From Paragonimus westermani (taxonomy: Eukaryota > Platyhelminthes > Trematoda > Plagiorchiida > Troglotrematidae), in contig QNGE01000994.1 in assembly GCA_008508345.1 (NCBI GenBank), forward strand, positions 114,461 to 178,460: a stretch of DNA of 64,000 bases, given 5' to 3'. Of this stretch, positions 43,401 to 52,400 are shown in pieces (positions within the stretch are counted from its first letter, which is position 1; each line of letters begins with the position of its first letter). The notes under the pieces were generated by a model. That model made no database searches. It saw only the letters and a program-made list of their open reading frames with translations, and was not told the DNA's origin. The translations under genes were made by a program, and so were the position numbers.

Positions 43401-46400
43401 ACAAAACGCTGCCTGTTAAAATTAACTATAAATTTTATTGAGACAAGTACGGGAAATAGAATAACACTATAACGTTTAGTAGCACAGAACTTGATGTGCA
43501 AAGTTCAAATGATACAGTCGCTGACGTTACTAGTCCTGGGGCGATGCCGGTGTAACACCTCAGACATAATCCATCATTGCACAACACTCCAAAGATTCGG
43601 CAGTTATTGTAGAGAGCACTGTTATAGTTTTCAATCTCAGAAGGCTTCGTCACATATGAACAAGCCTTTCATCTGTGAATGAGTCGTGGTTCTGGTTTGG
43701 ATAACCTTTGGCTGGATGCATTTTGCAGTACAGTGATCCCTCACCCACCTTTGTGAACATCTCTTTATGGTGGAAGCCGTTTAGCTTCGCGGTCTTTTCT
43801 CACAAGAAATCTAAAGAAAGTCTCTTGCTATCTTCCCAACTAACACTGTCACGACACCTCACTGAACTGTAACATTGTTCTGTGCCAATCGTATTCAGAT
43901 CTTCACTCTTACGCAAAACAATTTATTTTCACTCGTTGCCATTGCACTTAAAAGCTTTAATGGTCACTCTAAAAAATCCAACATGAAAGGATGTACTCGT
44001 TACTGTTACGGTTATTGACGCAGTTACCAGCAGTGACAGACTGTGTCGCTAAAGTATTGGATCTATGGCGTAAATGACAAAATCGTTAAAGAAAATGTCA
44101 AGCTCAGCGGCGAAGGCCGTAAAATAAAGATGGAAAAAGAATCGTGCTGCTCTAGAAGGGCGCTGTCTGGGGGTGAACGAAAGATTATCATGAAGCTTTG
44201 TTTTTACAGGAGGCAAAAGCATTTCCGTCACTGATGTGGTTGTAGTAGAAATCAGGTGGGTTCTCAGAAGCCTTCTCCATTAAGATTTACTGTGTTCTCA
44301 TACAGAAGTCTTCAAAATTCTCGGGGCCTAGCCTCACTCATTTTTACGTTTGGCATTCTTCGTAAAGCGGTGCAGTCCAGTTGATATGACTATAGCATAT
44401 AATTCCATGAATTTAGGCACTAATACTTCATCACGTGCATCACATTAACCGAATTTCATTGTGCAAAAAATGCGATTTTCCCAGCATATTTTGCATCACC
44501 ACCCCCAAAGCGACAAATCAGCATAACTCGTCGACTAGTACTACTACTGTAGTAACAAAGAAGGAGAATATTGGTTGGAAATTAGACCCAGTCCCAAGTA
44601 CCATGGAGATCCAGCATAATGAAAACTTTGGAAGAAAACAGAAAACTTTGTCTGCTTTATTACAGAAGATGATTAGGCTTCTAAGTGTAAAAGTCCATTG
44701 TACAGTTGACGTGAAGTAGAACTTCAGTCCTTAAAGTGTGAGTGAAAGTCCTCTTTTGAATTACAGATAATTTACCAATTTGTTTGTTCAAGGATTAAAG
44801 GGTGAATAATTTGAGATCGTGCGGATTCAAGCGTGTTTGTACACTTTTACACGTAACGTGTCTTCCCAAACAAATCCTGCCTGAGCCAGATTACTTTCAG
44901 TCCCGAGTATGCAGTCAATCTCATAAGGACCAATACATACCACCAATTAGTCCAAGGTGGTATTTTTCAGGCATCCGGACTGGTTTCTGTCACATCCGTA
45001 CTTGTCCATGTGGAAGGTCGGATGGAATTTTTAGCGTAGCTTAGAGGGTTCCTAGTGTGAAAATGTTAGGACAAAGCTGTGCACCATCTGAAAACACCTA
45101 TCACATTTACCTAAGTCATCTGTGCAGTTCGTTTCTGAGCTAAGTACTTGAGTGTCGCCGGTGTTGGTTTTTGGTTGATTCAGCTGGATTATTTTGGGCT
45201 CTACCGATAAACAGAACACACACACACACGCAAGGTATGGTCTACTGAACTAATTGGGAGTAAGGTTTTCAGACGAATATTTGCGATGGCTAAATTTTAT
45301 CGGGAATCAAATTTGGGAGTATGATAAGACATAAAATGTTCCCTTGACTCACCGGGTTCGACGGACCTTCTGGATCGTGTCAAATAAGGATGCATGCTTT
45401 CATTCTTGATGATTATATCTGCAGCCTTTGAATTCACCGATGAAATAAATGAGCAGTTTCCGTGTTGCGTATGCAAGAACCGTTTCTCACACCGATCACC
45501 TGCGCGTCGTTCATAGCTGACAGTCTGTGACTGGCATGTATCTTTGGACAGCTGACTAGATTGACAAGCTGAGAAAACATCGAATTGGTGGAATTTTGGG
45601 ATGAGTGATCAACAGCTTGGGGAAAGGCGGCGGTACATCTTCTAATTGCATGCACTTCTCTTCGAAGTGACAATTACCATTTACGCTAGTTGTGAAAATG
45701 GAAATCTCTTTATTGCAACGAACTGCAACCGCTACTATGGCGAACCGTCAAAAATAGGACAGAAATTACTCATTCACAGTTCTATTAAGCAGCCCATATT
45801 CACCAGATTTTGCTTAAAAATATTGTTATTTTTTTAGGCACGATCAACCTACCCCTGGGCTTAGAAAATAATTCAGTAGTGATGTGTACTTACGAGGCAA
45901 GTACTCTGTTTTATATGGGAAAGGCGGCCGAATGTTCACGTTAGACAGCTGCTCGCAAAAAGTGTTAACGAGGTCGTTCAAGGAGAGAAGGTTTCACACA
46001 ACTACTGTTCACAGTGTCTTTGAAATGTGGTCTTCCGTTCTCAAATAAAGTGAGTTTTGAGTTTTAACAAAAAGTCTAAGTTAAACGAGAATGATCACCG
46101 AAGAAAAACACCTTCCCAAACCAACGTTTATTGGAGCGTATGACATCTCTGTAGTAGCCAAAATAGTTTGTCGGTTCTGCTTAACACAGCTAGAGATGAT
46201 ATCGATTTTTGCATCTTAAAGATGTAACTCGAAAACACACCATTAGTAAACCAATTGGTAATTTCATGTTTTTATGGCTCTTGACATACTGTTTACTGAA
46301 ACAAATTGACTAAGTAGCGGGACGAGTAAACACATTCGCAAAAATTTTACTGTGTTATAAAGTAGCAAGTAAGATGCAAGGTAAGTAAAGCGGTGTCCCT

Positions 46401-49400
46401 TGGGGTACGACAGTAAACGGGATGACCAAATGTTTGACAGATAAATCTGACATAAAGCGTGAGTAACCCAACTGTAAGCGGTAAAAGACAGCACTCTGCG
46501 CTGATATGCTTGCTGAGTAAGTGCAAGCACCCAGATGTTTTACGAAGGCATATTATCATAAAAATGGAGGGGTGGATATCGTTAATCTTAGAAAGAATGG
46601 TCATCGGTCATGGTAATTTCTCCAAGTTCATTAGAAGTTCAGTAGGAAAGACATACTAACAGTACAACCACTTTGGAAGAGTGCAATCGTGTAAACACTT
46701 TGTGAACAACTGCTGTGGAGTCAACAGAAGTTTAGGATAGATTACGTTAGACTTCGAGAAAAGTTGATCATTTGTGGAAGCATGGGTCTAGACTGTTTTA
46801 CAAGAGAAGTCAAGGAAATACATGATTACTTTACATAACCACAACAGAGAAGTTGCTCCCCAGCTGTATAAGGAGGAGGCAGACTGGCACAGGCAGTCGA
46901 CCGTTAAAAGTTAATCTTTGTTAGGAATGACAACTGAATCTCATGACGAAAACTAATTTTGTGTAATTCATAAAGTAGTTTGTTACTTGGGTTCAGATTA
47001 TGAGTGATCTGACCTGTTTTACGGGACATTATTGTCTACTTGTTAAAAGAATGTGCTCACCTGGGAAAATATGCCAGAAATTATAAACAGAAAACCAAGA
47101 AAAGAATAAAATCTTGCAGGAATCCAACAGAAAAATGTACACCTGAATGTGTAAGCTTGTGCAACGAAAGATGACCATTTTTTGAATAATGAAAACAATA
47201 GTGAATTTCTTGAAGTGCATTCGAACAGTCTTTTTCAGCATATAAAACGAGAAGTAAACATCACCAAACCAAAGCAGGTCAAAATAGTCTGTCTAGGGAA
47301 TTTCTAATCTTGAGGGGGTAGCTATGATAATGTTTCTATAATCCACCTAATTATTAGTCTCCATTTTTGATGAGTCTGACTCACGACAAGAAATTTCTTC
47401 CACGTAAAACTGTGAAACACAGATGCAGTTGCGTGGAATCATTCTCTTCATTCTGACGAATTGACGACCATTTCTGCAAGGACTCCGATCGTCAACTTCA
47501 ATGGTGGAAGCGCAAGCTAAAATAAAACATGAAGTTGAAGGCTGCATTAGTTATGCGTACATGTTAACCGAAAACTTGTGAAACTCATCAAACTGTCACA
47601 AGCTACATAAGAGATAAACTAGACAAGAGGTCGAACTTTTCAAGCCAGGTCGACAACAAGTTAATTTCAAAATGTCATCAACCAGCATTTATGTTAGCAC
47701 TGGTAAGACTTACTCAGTCGAATTTTTATAGTAGGTGTGATCGGCCAGGCGTTAGTTTTGTATCATATGTTTCTCGACAATGTCATATGAAATACCGGAT
47801 TCTTTACAAACTCAGGTAAGTTCAATACATCTCAGTAATCAACGATTCTCACCCAGATTTTCCTCTGCCTCAATTGTCTATTAACCACGGTAAAACATAA
47901 CCTACTTTCCAGCTTTTATCTGCGAAAGTGGGTTCGGTTTCCTTCACTAGGATGGCCAGCTGCATTCAGCTGCATACATCCAGTTAGTTCTGTTTACATG
48001 GAAGAGGAACCGATTCGATGAAGGTAATCAGAATCGACATTTTTGCCGTTTTTCAAATCATTTTGGGAAGAAACCAAGTGGTTCGAATGATTCACTTCTA
48101 TTGATCACTGGGTAACCATGATTGTTAATTGTTATTCAAGTAAAACAAGAGTAGGTTGGCATGTAATGCAACTTGCAAGGGGAGTATCGACGCATGGGGC
48201 ATAGACACACCGAGGAGTACCAATGCACTGATTGATCAGTGGGATCAAACAGTTACTCACAAACACTTGTCCCCTCTGGCGACCGTATTCTTTCTTTCAG
48301 TCTTTTCTTCTGGCAAGTGACACCGACTATTGAACAATGTAGAAACCAAAGTCCAATCATCCGATCGCACAGAATAGCTGGTACTTACTGGTTTGCTTTG
48401 GGACATCCAAAGTTATTCTGTATGCAGTGACTTACGGTCAACTTGCTATCCGGTGAGACCGAAAACTGGCAACGCGGAATATCACACTGACAGGAATTCT
48501 TGTGTTTTATGGTACTAATGATGAATAAAGTCCAGTGACAATAAAAAGTCATGCAGGAAGTAGGAGTTTTGCGTACCTACCAATTTTTATCTTATCAGTC
48601 ATGTTTCGCTAACAAACGCGTTGTTCTTTTTGTCACTTATGTAATCAATTCATCAGAGCCCCAACAAAATTTTCGTAATTTCAAGCTCAGTCTTAATAGG
48701 TGATCAGTAGTTTTCAGTACTTGGCTCGTAAATTTCTGCACTAATGTATGTATAATAACTAGTGATGTGCAGGAGTCATGTACTGACTTCAGTTCAGTTC
48801 ACCTCAACTCATTGGTAGTGAGAAAAGCAAATTTACCGATTTCAAAAGATTTCCCTTTAGTTGCTAACATGTGTACACGTACACAGAAAAAGCACCTCAG
48901 CAGGTTGGCTTTTGCCTTGGGTTGCGTGACAAACTGATGCACACAACAAAATGTATACACCAGACTGACTAAGCCAGATTCGTTTACCGGACAAAAATCA
49001 GTCTTCTGAACAGGGCGGCAACTATGCCAATCGACGAATTAACAAGTGCAGCTGACGTAACATGATGGATGTTGGTAGTTAAAGGTATGACTTTAAAAAC
49101 TGGCAAATTAAAATTTTTATGGAGCAGTTTGCCAAATCATTCTTAATGGCTTTAAGAACGTAGTGACCCGCGAATCAGAGAGAAACAGTCAGATGAGCGA
49201 TTGACGGAATGTTAGTGTAAAATGTTTAGGCTAATCCAACTAATCAGGAATAACTCTGACAAACTGCCACCAGGAACTCAGACAACGTTAGGTATCCTTC
49301 AACAGACATGCAGACTCAAATGATTGCTGATCACGGAACTTGGGAAGGATACACTCCTAACATTTAAGATCTACAGAGTACGTCATACAATCAAAGTTGG

Positions 49401-52400
49401 CTTGGCAATATGTGACTTGGAAAAACAAACAAGCCTGATAAGCAGCATGCAACAGCACACGTCATCTGTCTGTTTTGCTAGTCTTACTAAAACAAAAGTG
49501 GACTGAATGGTGTTCACAAATGTCTGCAGATGATTGCACGAAATTAAAGTGGGCCAACATTTAGAACACGTGATTAGTAAGTGGGCACTTTTGTAGCCAA
49601 CTTCGTAGGCCTGCATCCGTTCATGTTCGCACTAGCTAGTTTACCCTGTTGACTTAAACACGTGAAACGTGATCGCGCTCAGGCTCATTTTCTCACCTGA
49701 TCACAATCACTCTGTACGGTTAAGTGTCAAACTTAGATATCATTGTGCAGCTGCACAATGTGCATCCTTATCCTTTAAGGTCAAAACTCAATAATCACTT
49801 TCCATTGCCGTCCTCGTAATGATTTCTGCAATTTGATATGTTCTATATATGCTGTCAGACATAATTATAGTAGTGTATTCATATGTAGCCTAGAAAATAG
49901 GGGACCAGTGTTATTGTCAACCATAGATTACTTGCAACAACTTCACGTAACAAACCTCAGGAATAACAATGTACCAAGTTGATCTGAGCACGACTCGCTG
50001 CTTATGCGAAGTGAATATTTGTCACAATAAGCTAGTCATTCTCAATACAATGTCGGGAGAATAAACACAGTTGGCAAATTCGTGTCACTCAGTAGCTGAC
50101 TCTTCTGGCTAGCAAGGATGAGCTAGAAACAGGTCCACTTGTAGCTTGTACTCAGACGCATAGCAGTCTGGAATGTTTGGACCCAGATACCGTTAAAGTG
50201 ACCTCCTTTAGAAGGCTAAATAACTGGGTATTGGTACATTTTGACTCTCAACATAAAGTTGAAACCTACTACTCTAGAGTGATGAATCTAAATAAGGTTT
50301 CCTTCTGTTAGTGGACTGATCTCCCTGCGGATTAATCGGAACATAACTTGGAACTGTTTATAAGATAACCACAGTTCAGCGACTGTGAAGGTAACGAATA
50401 TTTAAATTAGTTTACAAAACTCACATATCGGTTGATTTGTCTCGTTGACGTTGAGTTGACAGCCTTGCCCAGTGACATAGGTGAACTTCTCCAGTCGGGT
50501 AATCAGATACTCTCCAGAGTCGGCACAGATGCTATAGGACCGGTCTTGTGGACATCGGGTGCTACAGAAGATTCAGAAATTGAAGTCTGTTGTAAAACTC
50601 TTATGTTAACTTTACTGCAAGATAATTGCAGCATGACAGTCGGGATTTTACTACGCTTCCAAAATTAGAAAACCCTCTAAATATTATTTCTCTGGACTTA
50701 CGCTACTCACACTAATACATATCAGCTGGGCATTTACTGCAACAAATATTTTACAATAGGACCGCTAACAGCTGGATAAAACCACAAACTGATCAGGAAA
50801 ATATGTGGTCACGAACTACGGAAGCTTCTTCTGTTTCTTTAAGTAGATTTCTTCTACAGACTGAAGTCGACGTCATAATCTGAATCGCTTAGTTAAAACG
50901 ATTTAGGACGTGGCTAGTGTGTTTAATTTTCTGTTAATCAACATTTATGTTCTTTTCTGTACAAAAATCCCTACTTTCCTGTTACAGTGTTTGATGGTCC
51001 TTGTGGTACACAGAATGGAGAGGCTATACTCTACTGATGAATACACTGTTCGTACAAGCTTCCGTACGGAATTTAACAAGCCGGTCCGGATAGTGAGATA
51101 CATCAGGGGTAGTTGTACAAAAATTACTATTCAAATCCACCCAACTGAAAGATTACTTGAAGTGCGTTCAAATCAAATGTGTTCAATTAGGATGCACACA
51201 TATTGTAAAGTTGGGTCCAAACAAAAACCTATCAGACAATGGGTATAAATGTAGTGAATACAATCGAACTAATCGATGTTGTTGTACAGTTTGGATTGAT
51301 GTTATAAAAGAGGTAGTTAGCAAACCACATTGAAAACAATTTGTTAAGTATCAACAAATGATTGGTAATGCTCATAAGTGGTGCAGCATACTTACCGATT
51401 TTGAAGGGACCTAAATTTGAAAACACTGGTTTTGACCAGATGTATTCCGTTGTTGGGACTTGCCTATCCCTCATATCATTTGGCAGACCATATGTAACTC
51501 AATGAACGGACGTGAAATTTTCAAGCTTTCTGACCAGCTTTCCAACTAAGCTGACCGTGCGCCTGTCGCACAATGAGTGTAGCCTCTGTCGTTGGTGTCA
51601 GCCCAAGTGAATTGTTTTGGACCAACACACCATTTCACATCACCTAGCGTGTCTGAAGTATCTTGCGTTCATAACGGAACGGGTGCCATTAATTTACACC
51701 AAAACATTTGTATCGCCGTACATTACATTACATTACAATAGTTTAAAGTTCTGTTTTCATCTAGTCTTCACTATTTGTGTGACAGAATAAAATTTCATTC
51801 CATGGCTTCAAGTTTAACTGATCAGACGAAAGGGTAGTTGGCTCTAGAATGTGAGGGACTGTCAAGGGTTAACAAGAAAATCTGACAGGTAGCTAAAAGT
51901 CACTTTAAATATGTGGTACCCCCTCCGGATGATACATTAAAACAAGCTGTGAAACGTTATGGTCGTATAATTAACAAGGTTCGGAGTTCCTTTTTTTCAA
52001 GTAGCACGCATCGAAAACAGTTAGGTTTGAGCTACCAAACTGACCACATTTGACTGTCAGTCAAGTGTTTTATCTATCACGAACCAAAAACATTTCATTC
52101 ACTATGTGTCTCAAAATTCTACTGATTCCTTACACTAAAATGGTCAGTTCATATTCACCTGCTGCAAACGTAGTCAATATTCGACCAATATTTCGCCAAT
52201 ATCTGGTCCACTTAATAATGTCGGTTTTAAACATTCACAACTACAGAGTACATATCATTAAGATCCTTTTACACAATACCGCTCAACGGGAGGTCGTTGC
52301 CTTTACCATATAAATTCTTATCAAACCACAAGGTACCCAATAAAATACACCAGAAACTATTAGAACTGGTTTTAAGAAAGTATGGTAATCTCATGCGGAA

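Noticed and set aside
50989..51248. Plus-strand ORF after a good acceptor (TTTCCTGTTACAG)
   Set aside because: Several frames are partly open, no partner exon or family was found; it lies between minus-strand exons.
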